64,000 nt of DNA from Oscheius sp. JU75 (lineage: Eukaryota; Nematoda; Chromadorea; Rhabditida; Rhabditidae), in assembly GCA_037178855.1 (NCBI GenBank), contig JASJZC010000004.1, positions 1,860,001-1,924,000 on the forward strand, given 5' to 3'. The first letter of the stretch is position 1; every line of letters starts with the position of its first letter. The notes beneath the pieces were generated by a model. It was not told the DNA's origin and searched no databases. It saw only the letters and a program-made list of their open reading frames with translations. Below are positions 35,891-47,702 of this stretch, piece by piece. The position numbers and the translations under genes are program-made.

Positions 35891-37645
35891 AGTAGCAATA
35901 GATGAAGCTGATCTATTTTCCAGTTTGCAAGGGTTTTCTTTTTGACTGGCTATCGTGTGAATAGCCCCCAATAATCTAACAGAGAAGCCTTCTTTGCGTG
36001 GGCCGTGTTTTGTTGCCAGGTGACGAAGCCTGCAATGTCTGTCTCTTCATCCGAATGTGTTTAGAGTTGGCGGTTTACCATTTTCCATTTCACCCTATAC
36101 AAAATGGCTCTTCCGCTCAAAACGACTTTCTTCCTTCGAAACATGCCGATTGTTTTTGTGGAAAAGTGAACGACAACATAACCGTTTGCCACGTTGATCG
36201 CTCCTTTCGCCCGTCTATAATCGGCCGGACGCGTGGATGAGGTGGTAGACAGACAATGGGAAGGGGAGGAAATCGAGGGTCAACTACTCTGACTTACGCA
36301 ACCTTCCGAGGATGTCATTTTCTGTCGTGATGTTTGTTGTTTGCTTACAGTGAGAACCAGTTCCCTCTTCCACTTCATTTACAATACAGCTGAAACAGCT
36401 GTTTGCATAAGGACTGTTGTCCTTTTTCAGCACGCCCAACTGACCATCCTTTCTCTTTCCAGGAAGCAAACGATTAAAATCTCGCAGCTCTTGTCTCTGG
36501 TCGTGTCCGCCGTGTTCCAATCCCGTTTCTCCATTCAAATGACGCCACGATCTTCGATTTCGCTAAAAATCCGCGAATATTTTTTCACTTTCTTTTTAAT
36601 ACCTTCTCTTTCTCACACTTTCGTTTCTTTTCCGCTGAGAAATATGACTTGTTTCTATCAAATATATGACTTCGGATGTGTGGAGAAAACCATTTTCATT
36701 CTGTTGTCCTCGGTTTGAATTGCTCCTCCCTCCTGTCAGGTCGCCCTTTACCTTTTTATCTCCCTGGAATCATTTCTTCCGTTTTAATCTTTTATTTCCA
36801 TTTAAATGTCCCCGTATTTTTATCTTCGCATCTCCCTCAAGATGTAGATAGAATGCTCTCGATTTCATCTGCTTTCCATTGTTCGCATAGCAAATTTTTG
36901 TTTTTTCGAGTCGGAAGCTGATGGAAAACAGTACATATACAGACACATGTTTTGATCAAGTCCACATGCAAATTTGGTTCGAATATTGTTCAGCAACAGT
37001 TCCTATTTGATTTTTGTAGTAAACAGCGGTGCCTCTTAAGCGAAACCGTGCAGTGATCTTGGGAAACGGGCCAAATAATTCGTTGTTTTGAATCAATCTT
37101 GATCAGCTCCCAATTTTTCGCCCCGTTTTCTTCTCTTTGTGAATTCTATCTGTTGGCATTTTCTCTCTATTCAGTGCTTTTATTATACCTCTTTCCGTTT
37201 CATTCATCCCATGATATCAAACAGACGAGGGGGACACCCAAACGCTCGCCTTCAGACCCGATTTTATCAGTGTCCGTGACTCCTTAGCTGCATCAGATAG
37301 GCGTTGTCGCCGGGAGGCATTGTTCTAATGACGCTTATGACTTTTCCAACTCACATTACACTTCTACAACGTTATTTTCAGAGTTATAGTCATTTCACCG
37401 CTCGCGGTGGAACGACTTTAGGTGATGCTCAGAAGGCCGGTGGATTATGGCGAGCACAACATGACTAGGAAGCTGTGGTCCAGGTAAACTAACATCCGAC
37501 CTTTACAATTGGCAAAAGATGTCTGTCTGCGACACATTTCAACTCTAATCTGGGATAATACTTGACAATATTTGTGGCCTTTTCTGTCAAGGGTTATCCT
37601 AGTCCTAGAGTTGACAAGAAAAGTCAGGACAGTTCAAGTTACAAG
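35891..37645. other. Long gene-free, pyrimidine-rich region upstream of VNUT
   Basis: About 1.75 kb without a supported gene. From about 36560 to 37200 the plus strand is strongly C/T-rich with long T tracts. This opens accidental frames (for example 36341-36718) that have skewed composition and no similarity. It is the likely regulatory region of the VNUT gene. Confidence 0.45.
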
Positions 37646-39645
37646 ATGAACACTGATACACTGACGCTCCGGCAGGAGCGTAAGCAGCTGGTTTTATTCA
37701 CTCTGAGATCTGATTTCAGGACAGAAACACGATTATGGACCATAACTTTGTTCTCGGGTACCTGTATGCTTTACGCAGCTCGCGTGGCACTTCCTATTTG
37801 TGCTGCGACAGTAGCAAAGGAATATGGCTGGAGCAAAACTGACTCGGTAGGAGTTTTATTCTTATTTACTTGAACTTCCTTGGTAATAGTCCACGTTCGT
37901 TTGACTTTTTGGCGCGCTTTTATAAATTTGCCCAAAATCGGTTTTTCTGACGTAATTCACTCATTTTAGAGATTCTAACTATGTTTATTGTATACAGCGC
38001 GCAAATGAACCCCCTGGAGCACGAAAAGTAGCAGATAATTGCAAAGATAGTGGAAAATTCTTATGTTGGAACAATAACGGTATAGCTCGCAGATTTCGGT
38101 ATCTTTTCACTCTCTAGATGTTCCTTTAGACGCTGAATTCAATAAACATAGTTAGAATCTTTGAAAATGAGTGAATTAGGTCAAAAAACTGATTGCGAAT
38201 TCGTAAAAGCATGTGAAAAATACAAACGAAGGCGGCCTGCCTAACTGTTACCACTTCCTTTGCTCAAGATCTCACATAAATCTTACAGGGTACAGTGCTT
38301 TCGTGCTTCTTTTGGGGCTACGCCATCACACAGCTTTTTGCTGGAGGAGCAGCTGATGCCATTGGAGGAGAGAACATTTTGCCACATTCTACACTCGTCT
38401 GGTCTCTGATCACCATCATCACGCCTCAACTTTTTGACTTTGCTTACTGGACAGGAGTTCCCATCATTATTCTCATAATTGTTCGAGTACTTACCGGCAT
38501 TTCACAAGGTTTACTAACCCATTTTTGGCTAAACTTGCCTCGAGTTCAGCTTTCCATGTACCTGGAATGGCGTCCATGTGTTCATGTCATCTAACAGCAG
38601 CCGACAAAGGCCGTGTTTTTGGAATCGTTTTAGCCGGATCTCATTTTGGGTATGCGTGTAAGCTGGTTCTCCAAAACCCCTGTTTCAGAACAGTCCTGGC
38701 CGGTTCAGTAGGCTCCGTTCTTCTTGACCTGTTCGGCTGGCGTATTCTTTTTCAATTCATGGGTAATTCACTTTTTACACTTATCTGGTTTCTAAAATCT
38801 AGGATTTGCTTCGCTGTTATGGTACTTCTGGCTGAAATACATGTGTTCTTTAAAGACTCGTAAAGTGATTGGCGTGAACAATAGTGATGACGAGGAAGAA
38901 GAGCCTCTGAAAAAGGATTCTACACCGGCCGTTCACATCCACATGCCAGCTTCTCCTTCAACCGTCCCATGGGCTGTTCTTTTCAAGCATCCGGCTTTCT
39001 GGTGGGTTCACCTTGAAGCTACTTTTATTTTCAATTTCAGGGCGGCAGGAGTTGCTCAGTTTGCTGGCGGAAATGCCTATTTCACGATGTTCAACTGGCT
39101 TCCAAGTTACTTCCACGAAGAATTCCCCGCTGCAAAGGGAGTCGTTTACAACGTAGTTCCCTCACTGGCCATCGTCGTCACTTCAGTCATTGCTCCATAC
39201 ATGGCTACTCGTCTTCTCAGCAACGGCCATTCGATGACTGTTACCCGAAAAGTCATGGAGGGCGTCTCGCTCATCGGAATTTCCATTTGCCTCTTCATCG
39301 TACCAGCTGCTCACGGATTCGTCTCCGCGTTGCTCATTTTCACTCTGGCTATGGCTTGTAGAGGCTTCCATCACGGAGGCGTTTCGGTCAATCCGCACGA
39401 CTTCGCTCCCAATCATACTGGATCAGTCTTTGGTACGCATACTTTTGTTATGTCAAACTGTTTAATATACAGGTATTTTTAACGCATTTGGAGCCATTAC
39501 GGGATTCGTGGGAGTGTATGTCGCCGGGCATATTCTCGAGGCGACAGACAACAACTGGGCGTACGTATTCGTCATAACTGGCCTTCAATGTATCGTCGGA
39601 GCGGTCGTCTATGCCATGCTAGGCACGGGTAACAAGATAATCTGA
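37646..39645 (+). CDS. vnut-1: Vesicular nucleotide transporter, SLC17A9/VNUT-like (major facilitator)
   Basis: Twelve-helix MFS transporter of the SLC17 family, about 470 residues. Recognisable segments are GTCMLYAARVALPICAATVA, LSCFFWGYAITQLFAGGAAD, RVLTGISQ, FHVPGMASMCSCHLTAADKG, RVFGIVLAGSHFGTVLAGSV and LFGWRILFQFMG. An acidic cytoplasmic loop (DDEEEEPLKKD) follows, then WAVLFKHPAFW, FTMFNWLPSYFHEEFP and GGVSVNPHDFAPNHTGSVFG. The MASMCSCHLTAADKGRVFGI block is diagnostic for VNUT within SLC17. It loads ATP/ADP into secretory vesicles, driven by membrane potential and chloride. The start MNTDTLTLRQ at 37646 is followed by a 40-nt intron. One intron (about 37850-38289) is long because it contains an inverted repeat. 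Confidence 0.9.
37881..38255. repeat. Long foldback (inverted repeat) element inside a VNUT intron
   Basis: The best-conserved arms are 37953-37990 and 38140-38178. Read as reverse complements, both contain TAATTCACTCATTTT and GATTCTAACTATGTTTATTG, differing by one gap and one substitution. Outward, similarity continues through GCTTTTA to TTCGTTTG (37896-37903) against its complement at 38223-38230, and possibly to 37881/38255. Inward, the about 150-nt centre is also partly self-complementary. This could be a non-autonomous foldback/MITE-like element or a long hairpin transcript source. No transposase frame or clear target duplication was seen. Confidence 0.7.
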
Positions 39646-39950
39646 AATCGTCTTTCCTTCTCCCACATTCTTGCCTCGCATAATCGCCAGTGTCTCAGAA
39701 GCACGCATTTTCCGTTCTCACCCTCGTCCATCAGCAAAATATCTTCTTACCGGTGTCTTTTCCCGTCGTCTGTGATAAGTACTGTCCCAAAACTAGGGGT
39801 CTGGTCCTGTGATATCTTTATATGCAATTCCCCGAGTTTGTACATTTGTTTTTAATAATTCACGTATTTCTATAAACGTTTTAAGGCAGACGCAGACGTG
39901 TCCACTTTTCGGCCACCCACTTGTCCTATCGCAATATGTTTGCAAGACGC

Positions 39951-40022
39951 GGCCGAGTGGTCTAGTGGTATGATTCTCGCTTAGGGTGCGAGAGGTCCCG
40001 GGATCGATCCCCGGCTCGGCCC
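39951..40022 (+). tRNA. trnP-AGG: tRNA-Pro (anticodon AGG)
   Basis: A 72-nt cloverleaf. The acceptor stem GGCCGAG pairs with CTCGGCC, with discriminator C. The D-arm contains GTCTAGTGGTATGAT. The anticodon stem CTCGC/GCGAG encloses TTAGGGT, giving AGG. The T-stem CCGGG/CCCGG encloses ATCGATC. There is no intron. The T-loop starts with A instead of the usual T54. A T-run follows within 15 nt (CTTTTTGTCTTTTT), as expected for RNA polymerase III termination. Confidence 0.95.
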
Positions 40023-40288
40023 GAACTTTTTGTCTTTTTCCCAATTTATTTGCAAGCCAATGGCACGAAAGAAATGGGATTCACACGGGAACAAACTGCC
40101 TATTAAAATCATGTTTTAGATGACCCGTGAAGGTTCAGAAAGAGACCGAAAAGGACATTTCGTGGGAGGACCAGTAAAAATGAATATAACTAACAAAGAT
40201 GAGAGGGTGAGGTTGGAAGTGTTGTGTGTCAAAGAGGAAATAATCGAAGATTGCCAACTCTCTGATACAGACCGGTAAGGGGGGGGAC

Positions 40289-42318
40289 TTATTGGGAGCC
40301 AGGAGGACCTGTGAATCCGGGCGGGACGCACTGGAAACTGTTGTGTTGGCCAGCAGACAAGCGATCCATCAGCATAGATTTTAGATGGTCATTGAGTTGT
40401 TTGTAGAAAGGATCCGTCCGGACGACATGGACGAAATGAGCGTCGGGATGAACCCCAGGAGCACTGCTTCGGAAGAGGCTATTCAAAGTATGCTCCTAGA
40501 AAATTTAAAATAAAACCAATTAAAAGAGTCTCGCCTTGAGATGAACGAGATTGTAGTTTTCGGCAGTCAAGAAAAGCTGCAAATCGCTGTAATCTTTTCC
40601 CTCGTTCGACTTGAGCAAGCGGATTATTCGGAGTTCTGTCTCCTTCTTGACCGTCACAAACTGGTAGGCATCGGAAATTCGAATGACATCGACCAGCAGA
40701 CGGTCTAATTGGACATCGTAAAAAGTAAAAAAAAAAGCAGTGACTCACTGGGGACTGGAATGTGGCAGGGGCTGCAATAGAGAAGCAGGGCATTCCAAGC
40801 GTCAAAGTCAGTCTCGTCCATGTTGACGCATGGGAGACCACTTTCCTGGTCTCTCTTCACCAGACCCCTTTCCATATCGTCGCTCAAGTTGGACAGAACA
40901 TTGAAATATTCCGAGTAGTGACGGAGATACTTAATGAACTCGATTCTAACTTCTCGATAGCTCATCTCACCTTGCAGTCGACGAAGAGCGCCTTCCTTCC
41001 GCATTTGATGACAAAGTTCGAAAGACTTTTCTCCTTGGTGAAGTCCAGAGTGAACCTTGGATCTCGATTGAGACATTTGTGATTAGTGACCAGGAGCTGG
41101 ATCTGAGCCGTGAGATTGACAGTTGAGGGATAAGCACTGCCGGGAGATCCTATAGGCTGGTTCAGGAGCAGGTCAAGCATGGTCTTATTGATCGGGAACA
41201 GGTACTGACTGCCTTGACGGAATCGATGGTTGCCCAACTGAAAAAGTCATAGGCCAAAAGGCAAAAGAGCTACCTCAAAGACCTGTCTCTTAATCTCATC
41301 TCCTCCTGTCGTACTAGTAGTCAGAGTGACCTGTGCTGTAATGTCAATCTCTGTCTCGTTGAACAACTCATTCTCGAGCGGATAAATGCTTAATCTGGTC
41401 TGCATATGGGGATTGACCACCGTTGTTGGAGTCAGCTCGTGCAGATGGACAGCCCTGCAATATTCGTTGTTCCCAGAACGAATCGGATTACTCAGATTGT
41501 ATAATCTAACATTAGCATCTGGCAGCCCCCTAATGACCACGAGAACTTACCATTTCGTGTCGAGGAGCTCAAATTGACGGGCAGTACTCATTAGACGCAC
41601 GTGGGGAAAAGGAGCTTGCATACAGCGACAGATTATCTGGATGTTGTTTGGAAGTGGTGGTCGAGGGCAGACACAGGCCGGTTGCACTTGGAACATCAGC
41701 TGGCTATCCAAACGAACATTGACCACATCGACTTTGGCCACTTCAATGGCATCCGGGATTGGAGGGATGAATTGCACATACTGGAATAAGCATTGCTGGT
41801 AAGGGAAGGGCGACCTCCTCCAAAATTACCTCCTCTTGTGGATCCCATAGGACCATTTGAATACGCGCTGGGGGCGGATAGAATAGTATTCGCGCCTCTT
41901 TTGACTCATTGCCAAGCTCTGCGGTTGTTCCTTTGCGAGCTGAGTCATAGAGTAGCGTGCACTTTTATCCCCCAACCTTGTTAAAATTGTACAACCTTCC
42001 CTCTGATTTACAGCCTCTCGGACCCTCTCAACCCTTCACCACACGCCGCATAATCCGCCCGTATTGTGCGTGTGAATAAGGCGAAGAATTCCATAATTCA
42101 GCGGATGGCAAATGGCCCGGCTGCTGTCTAATTGAGGGGGATTAGGCAAGACCCCCGGGTAGCGGACTACTTACCTCTCTGGTCCTCTTAATAAGCGGCA
42201 ACTGTTCCTCAGTGGTAGGCTGTTCGACAGGCGAGCTATCTGGAGAGAGGGTGATAACTGGAATAGGTCGAGCTCGTTTCCCATTGACAGCGCCGCTCTC
42301 CTCTCGAACACGTTTCAT
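40289..42318 (-). CDS. BTB/POZ-domain protein with an uncharacterised N-terminal region
   Basis: About 550 residues in some eight exons. The N-terminal exon is basic (MKRVREESGAVNGKRARP). A long middle part (41880-41000) has FYPPPARIQMVLWDPQEE, IPPIPDAIEVAKVDVVNVRL and cysteine-containing PACVCPRPPLPN; I recognise no domain there. The C-terminal third fits a BTB fold: KCGRKALFVDCK, then YLRHYSEYFNVLSNLSDD, WNALLLYCSPCHIPVP and RLLVDVIRISDAYQF, with a following helical stretch. One BTB intron uses an unusual ATTAAG acceptor. BTB proteins often serve as CUL3 adaptors; that role is only an inference here. The end GFTGPPGSQ is glycine/proline-rich. Confidence 0.7.
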
Positions 42319-43784
42319 CCCCCATGAAATATAATATTTCTTTTGTTAGCGGGAGCAGAAGCAGTGTGTATGTAAGAAAGAGCAATAAATGGTACGGCGC
42401 GATATCTGAGATGGTCATTGGCATTAGATTGCTTCGGCGCGCCGGGGAGACAGATGAAAATTGCCCGAGACGGACAATAAGGGGCAGCGATCGGAGAGGA
42501 ATTGTGAGAGCGAGGATTGATGAGAAAAGTGACCAGCGATCGATACGAAAGGAGAGGGGTTCTGGAAACTGCCATTGACTCACTCTGTCTCTTTCACAAA
42601 TATTTGTTGCACAGAGCGGTCTGTTTGATGGCCGGCAGCCTCTTTGTATCCGTGGTCAACTTCACACTTAGCAACTGGGGTTATTCTAGTAAGGAAAGTA
42701 AGTACTATAAGACAAGACAGCGAGAGATGTTGGTGGAAATGAGTCAGAGGGAAATGATGTCTGTGGAATCCATTGGAAAGGGAGAGAACACACATTTTCT
42801 GTTTGTGAAGACTGTTACGTAAGCGTGGTCTGACCCAAGAGCAGTGACCTAATAACCTTGGAAGGCATCAATTACCCTCGCGGGGAAAAACTCTCTCTCT
42901 CTATTTACAATTTCTTTCAAACTCTACCGGTTCCGATAAAATAAAAAAAGGAAGGAAAACTTCACAATGTTATCTTCAAGTCACGAGGCCCTTTTTCCCA
43001 ACTTCTATTGATTCAGACTATTATACGAAGGAGAAAGAAGGCTGATTGTACTCGGTGCAGGGATCAGCTGTTGCGTTGTGTGCCCATCGCAAATGGGCAA
43101 ATGCGACGAGGCGGGGCCAAACCATCAGCAAGGTCTTTTGGACAGGGTTTCGGAGTAAAGTGACTGATTGGAAGAGTAAGAAGGAGAGAGAGGAGAAGGA
43201 CGCTTTTATCTCAAATTGAATAGAGCCATGAGAAGGCAAACAATAGGAGTGCTAGATAGAGGCTGTTTATCTGTGTTGAGAGTCACGCCAACCTATAAAA
43301 TGAGAGTTTCCATAATTAAGAGAGAATTCGTTTCGGAGGGTTCTGCCCACAAAATGATTCTTTTCTCACCACGCCTCCCGTTGACGCACAAAGAGAGCTA
43401 CGGCGAAAGCAAAGACAACCGGAAGACCGGGATTACTAACTGTGGGAATGTCCCTTCCGAGAGAGAGAGACAGACAGACAGAGGCCCTATCTCAGGGAGC
43501 CGATACCGCCAGTGCCGTCCAGCAAGAAGGGATAATCTGCCCAAAGGTACATTAGAGAGCGGCGACTCATTATCAGAGACAGAAGTCGCAATTAACACGA
43601 ACAGAAGAGAGAGAGAGAGAGAGAATCTAATTGCGGTGTCGGAAAGAGAGGCCAGTCATGACTGACAAAGACGCTAGTCACAGCCGGGAAGAGTAATACC
43701 AAGGGATTGATTGAGAAAGACTGTTATATTTGGAGCCAAAGAATGAGATCGTGGGTAATGGTCAACGGTTGACAGTCTAGAGAG
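42319..43784. other. Intergenic region with purine-rich repeats
   Basis: No supported gene. AG-rich simple sequence is prominent, including a perfect GA run at about 43605-43622 and shorter ones near 43457-43470, with a CT run at about 42890-42902. Open frames such as 43216-43665 are by-products of this composition. Confidence 0.5.
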
Positions 43785-44153
43785 TTATCGACGCGACTTC
43801 TCCGTCTTGGTCTTCTCTTCAGCTTTCTTCTTCAGTGTCAAAAGTCCCTTCTTCGTGGATTTGGGCGACTGGATCGGCGTCTCCTTCCTATCCTCCGGCA
43901 TCCGTTTCCAGTCCGATCCCACATCCTCGTAGTCGAGAAGATCGTATTTGAGCTGTTGTCCCAAGGAGCCGATCATCCTTCTTCGATTCCAATTAACGGC
44001 CAGAGTTACGGCGGCAAAGAGGAGCAGATTGATGCTGGCCAAGGAGAGAAAGACGACGAGGAAGGAGACGTAGGTCGAGTCATCGGGGGCAGTTCGAGTC
44101 AGCTGGAAGGCGGAGCAGGTAGAAGACAATAGCACGAGCACGAGAAGAGCCAT
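43785..44153 (-). CDS. Small single-exon membrane protein, unrecognised
   Basis: A 122-codon frame with no introns. The N-terminus MALLVLVLLSSTCSA looks like a signal peptide. A short lumenal or extracellular part follows, then a strong transmembrane helix (FLVVFLSLASINLLLFAAVT) and a basic cytoplasmic tail with DYEDVGSDWKRMPED and many lysines (KKGLLTLKKKAEEK). Topology type I is inferred. The frame is clean and composition matches nearby genes. No family assigned. Confidence 0.6.
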   Translation of the reverse strand: MALLVLVLLSSTCSAFQLTRTAPDDSTYVSFLVVFLSLASINLLLFAAVTLAVNWNRRRMIGSLGQQLKYDLLDYEDVGSDWKRMPEDRKETPIQSPKSTKKGLLTLKKKAEEKTKTEKSRR

Positions 44154-44940
44154 CTCTCCACCACGGCGATTCTATCCAAAATGATTGTTCCTGTCTCGAC
44201 TTCTCGAGTCAAACTACTATTTCTCCAAACTTATTCTGGAAAACTATTTGTTGTCACGGACGTTGCTTCTTGCGTCTTCGGAAAGAGAGATCCGTAGAAG
44301 TCACGGGGAATAGACATCTTTATTAAACTATCTGGTGGGAGGTATAACAACTGCTGTGGGTACGAAACTAGGGGTGTATGGATGGTGAGGGCTATTCCCA
44401 AGTCTACGGTCCGTTTGGATAATATGACATTTTCGTATGAATTAAAGAGACAGTTAGCTATCTAGGAAAAAGAGGCAGAGGTATACGTAACAGAAAAAAA
44501 AGGTAACAATGAGTAGGGCGGGAAGCGGAAAACACTGGTCGACTGATGGGCAGAAATAGACACCAACTTGGATGACTCCCTGGCATACGGAAACATCCCA
44601 TTTAGCAAGTAGTGAAGCCGCATTCTATGAAGAATATGTGAAAAGAAAATGAGGGAAAGCTATAAAACGGTAATTGGAGAAGACGATAGGAGGATGGCTA
44701 AAACTATGATCACGCGACTGTTTTGAGAGACCAGTCGAGAAAATGCACAAAAGCAGAAGGAGGAGCAACTAAGACAACTGCAAAGCAGAATAACAGACGG
44801 GAGGGAATAACAACGTAGTGGGGAATACCTGGGAGTATGAGGAGACCAATAGGGTAAAGGCGGAATTAGATTCGCGGAATGTACAGCAGTGTTTGACCTG
44901 GAAGGACACATTAGAACTCGAGTATGAAAAAAATAGTACC
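44154..44940. other. Intergenic region downstream of the eIF4B-like gene
   Basis: Nothing recognisable. Purine-rich DNA with an A run near 44494 and no supported frame. A 3' UTR of the minus-strand eIF4B-like gene is the likely content of its right side. Confidence 0.35.
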
Positions 44941-47445
44941 TTATTCTTCAAGGAGCACAGAAAACTTGTTGGAGCCAAGAGGAGTCGAATTGTTCTTGGC
45001 AGCGTTCTGGAAAGAATAGAATTGGTAATTCTGGAAGTATCATACCGCCTTCTTTTTCTTCTCCTTCTTCTTCTCTTTGGCATCGACTGGGCCAGCTGCT
45101 GGAGCGGTCTCAGCTTTCGGTGTAGAAAGAGGAATCTCTTGCTTCACGACATCATTTTTGACATCGGATTTCGGAGCTGTTTGGGAAATCTGAAGTCGTT
45201 CACATAAAATAATAAAGGCGAAAAGTATACCGAAGGTTGAGCTTTCGGTTCTTCATCTCTAGATGTCTTGCGTTGCTGTTGAGATTGAGTTTTTTCCTTC
45301 CCATGAGCAGACTTCTGGTGATCTTCGCGAGAAGGACGACGCTCCCTGGGAGGACGATCTCTATTCCCTCCGCGTCCACCTCTTCCTCCTCGGAATCCCC
45401 CACGTTTGCTGGCCAAAGAGGCCTGTGAACCGTGCATCTCCTTAAAAGATCGTGTGAACAAACAATTTAGAAGGAACTAAACCTTGTTGTCTCTGGACAG
45501 CCGACTGTCAGAACTCTGTCCTGTGGCACCTTCCTTGTTGTTATTTTTCTCCGAAGCAGAGTTGCTTTCGACAGTGAGATCAATTTGAGATGAACCACCT
45601 TGAAAACCGCCGCGACTACGTCTTGCATCAGTAGTACGAGTGAATGTTCTCGGCTTTTGGAACTAAACTAGATATATGGATTCAATTGAAGCCAAAACGA
45701 ACCGAGGGTTTGTTGGTCGGCTGAGATTGACCGCTAGACTGTCTCGGAATGACCATCTGGGGACCCTTATCCTGCGTAGTTGTATCGCTATGTGGTATTG
45801 CAGGAGAAGGTTCCTCCTTGATTGTTTCTATCGGATGTTCCTTCGTCTGTGGTTCCGTAATAGTTGGAGTAGGATGTTTTGGATCCAACGGCGGACTCAT
45901 ATCAGCTGCTTGCTCACGCTCACTAACGTCACGCTGATAGATTCTGAAATCACATAGCTAATCATGCTAAAATGACAATACTTGATAGTGCCTGGAGCAG
46001 GAGAAGCATGGCCAGAAAAAGCAGGAACTTGAGGAATGGTGTAGTACGGTTGCGGTTGAACGTACTAAAAGCGATATGAGAACAAAAAAAACAAAGGACT
46101 TACATTAGGAGGAGGAATGTTGTAATTATGACCGTAGACAGAATAAGGCATCTGATGGTGCTGCTGTGCCATACGTTGTTGATGTTGGAATCTCTGCTTT
46201 TCAGCCTCTTTCTCAGCCTTCTTCTGTTTTTCTTTTTCGTCCAGCTCCAGCAGTCTCTTGGCCGAATCGACCGGCTTGGCGTCACCAAAAAGATCCTTAT
46301 TGGACGGTTTTCGGACAGGCTCTTGGTTGATGCTCATTTGTGAATTCGCTCTCGATGACATCTCTGATCTTCTGTCTACAAGGCCGTCGTCAGTGCGAGA
46401 ACGGCTGAAAAAACTTGTTAGGCGAATCAAGTGGATGAAAAGGTTAACTGATGGAACCAAAACGTACTAAATAGGTGCAGGGCGATCTTTATCGTTGGAG
46501 TAGCTCTCACTTCTCATCAGATCACTGCCATAGCGTCTTTGATCGTAACCACCATCAAATCTATCTCCGCGACTGTTCTTCCGGCCATTCTAAATGATAA
46601 ACACTATTGAACCAAAACATTTGATTTGGTACGTAATGTCCACGTGGTCCGCGATCATTCGGCAAAGTTTGATAATGGCCGCGAGAAGGACCATCATCGC
46701 AGCGGTTTCCACGAGATCCGTAATCATAGCGATTTCCACGGTCGTAACGATTGTGGCCGCCGTGATGACTGCTTGCCAAGCTCGTAGTGCTGCCGAAGTT
46801 GCTGTTTTGACGACTATAAGTATCGCGGTGCTGAACACTCAAATGAGAAACTGAAAAGAAGATACGAACGGAACGGAAATCGTCTTGACGCGAGTCGGAT
46901 TGACGACTTCCACCGGAATTGAGCGGCCAAGCACGTAGAGGTTTTCCGTTGAACGATAACTGCTTGTTAGCAACGAGTTCTTCAAGATCTTCCTCAGTAC
47001 ACATGGTAACAACAGCACGAGTTTTGCGATGTGATTCACTCGATCCGTAGTCAATATCCAAAATCTGAAAGCCCGGATGGAGCATAAGGGCCTCAACGAA
47101 GAATACCTTAGTGTCACCTCCGAGAAACAGATAGAGTTCGTCGAGATCCATATTATCTTGCACTCCTATGATTTGCGCCTTGAATGGCGGATTCCGTTGT
47201 GATCTGTAGGTGATCTGACCAGCTGACTGCTGATCAATGACAGCCTCACGAGTAGGCTCCTCATCATCTACCGTGTTATTCATCTAAAATACAGTTGAAA
47301 GAATCGGTAACAAGTAAGCACTTACGCTGTCTGCGGCCATAATCTCGGCCCATCCTCCGACTGTGTTCATCTGCTCCGCTAAGCCCTGTAGATCATGGTC
47401 AAACGCACGCAGACCACCCGAATCTACAGGGTTTGAAACAGACAT
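44941..47445 (-). CDS. eIF4B-like translation initiation factor (RRM plus disordered RG/DRYG-like region)
   Basis: About 650 residues. The N-terminus includes GGWAEIMAAD, comparable to the SWAD segment of eIF4B. An RRM is at about 47200-46890 (PPFKAQIIGVQDNMDLDELY, RAVVTMCTEEDLEELV, NGKPLRAWP). Next is a long region rich in R, G, Y, D, S and N (RYDRGNRYDYGSRGNR), like the DRYG domain. NKDLFGDAKPVDSAKRLLEL matches the conserved SIFGGAKPVDTAARE-type motif of eIF4B. A Q/H-rich coiled segment, RG repeats (GGFRGGRGGRGGNRDRPP) and a lysine-rich stretch follow. The last exon ends SNKFSVLLEE, like the NKFSALS-type end of eIF4B. eIF4B stimulates the eIF4A helicase during ribosome recruitment. Confidence 0.72.
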
Positions 47446-47522
47446 CTTGCTTTCGTTGAAAATTGCTCTGTAAACTGACAATTATGAGAGATAGTGCATA
47501 AAAGAGATGTAACAACGTGAAA

Positions 47523-47702
47523 ATGAGTGGCATGAACGATAAGAGCCGCTATCTTGACGCAGCTCGGAAACATATTCCGTGGAAAAAAGAATCATCTTCC
47601 AGGATACCTAGAAATCAAAAGCTCCGAGACTTTGGTAAGAAATTCAAAAGAATGAGGCTGAAACAAGCTTGTAGATTCGTGGCGAAATTGACTTTCAAAT
47701 GA
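47523..47702 (+). CDS. Small basic open reading frame, unrecognised
   Basis: A 59-codon frame divergent from the eIF4B-like gene (78 bp between starts). It begins MSGMNDKSRYLDAARKH and is rich in K and R (FGKKFKRMRLKQACR). It could be a real small nucleolar or ribosome-associated protein, or a chance frame. It has no intron and no family match. Confidence 0.35.
   Translation: MSGMNDKSRYLDAARKHIPWKKESSSRIPRNQKLRDFGKKFKRMRLKQACRFVAKLTFK

Noticed and set aside
36341-37290. Several open frames in the pyrimidine-rich region upstream of VNUT
   Set aside because: Low-complexity F/L/S/P products with no similarity; explained by C/T-rich composition.
43216-43665. 149-codon plus-strand frame
   Set aside because: Dominated by GA-repeat-encoded R/E runs, no splice context and no similarity.
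45144-47283. Plus-strand frames opposite the eIF4B-like gene
   Set aside because: Shadows of R/G- and Q-rich coding sequence on the minus strand.
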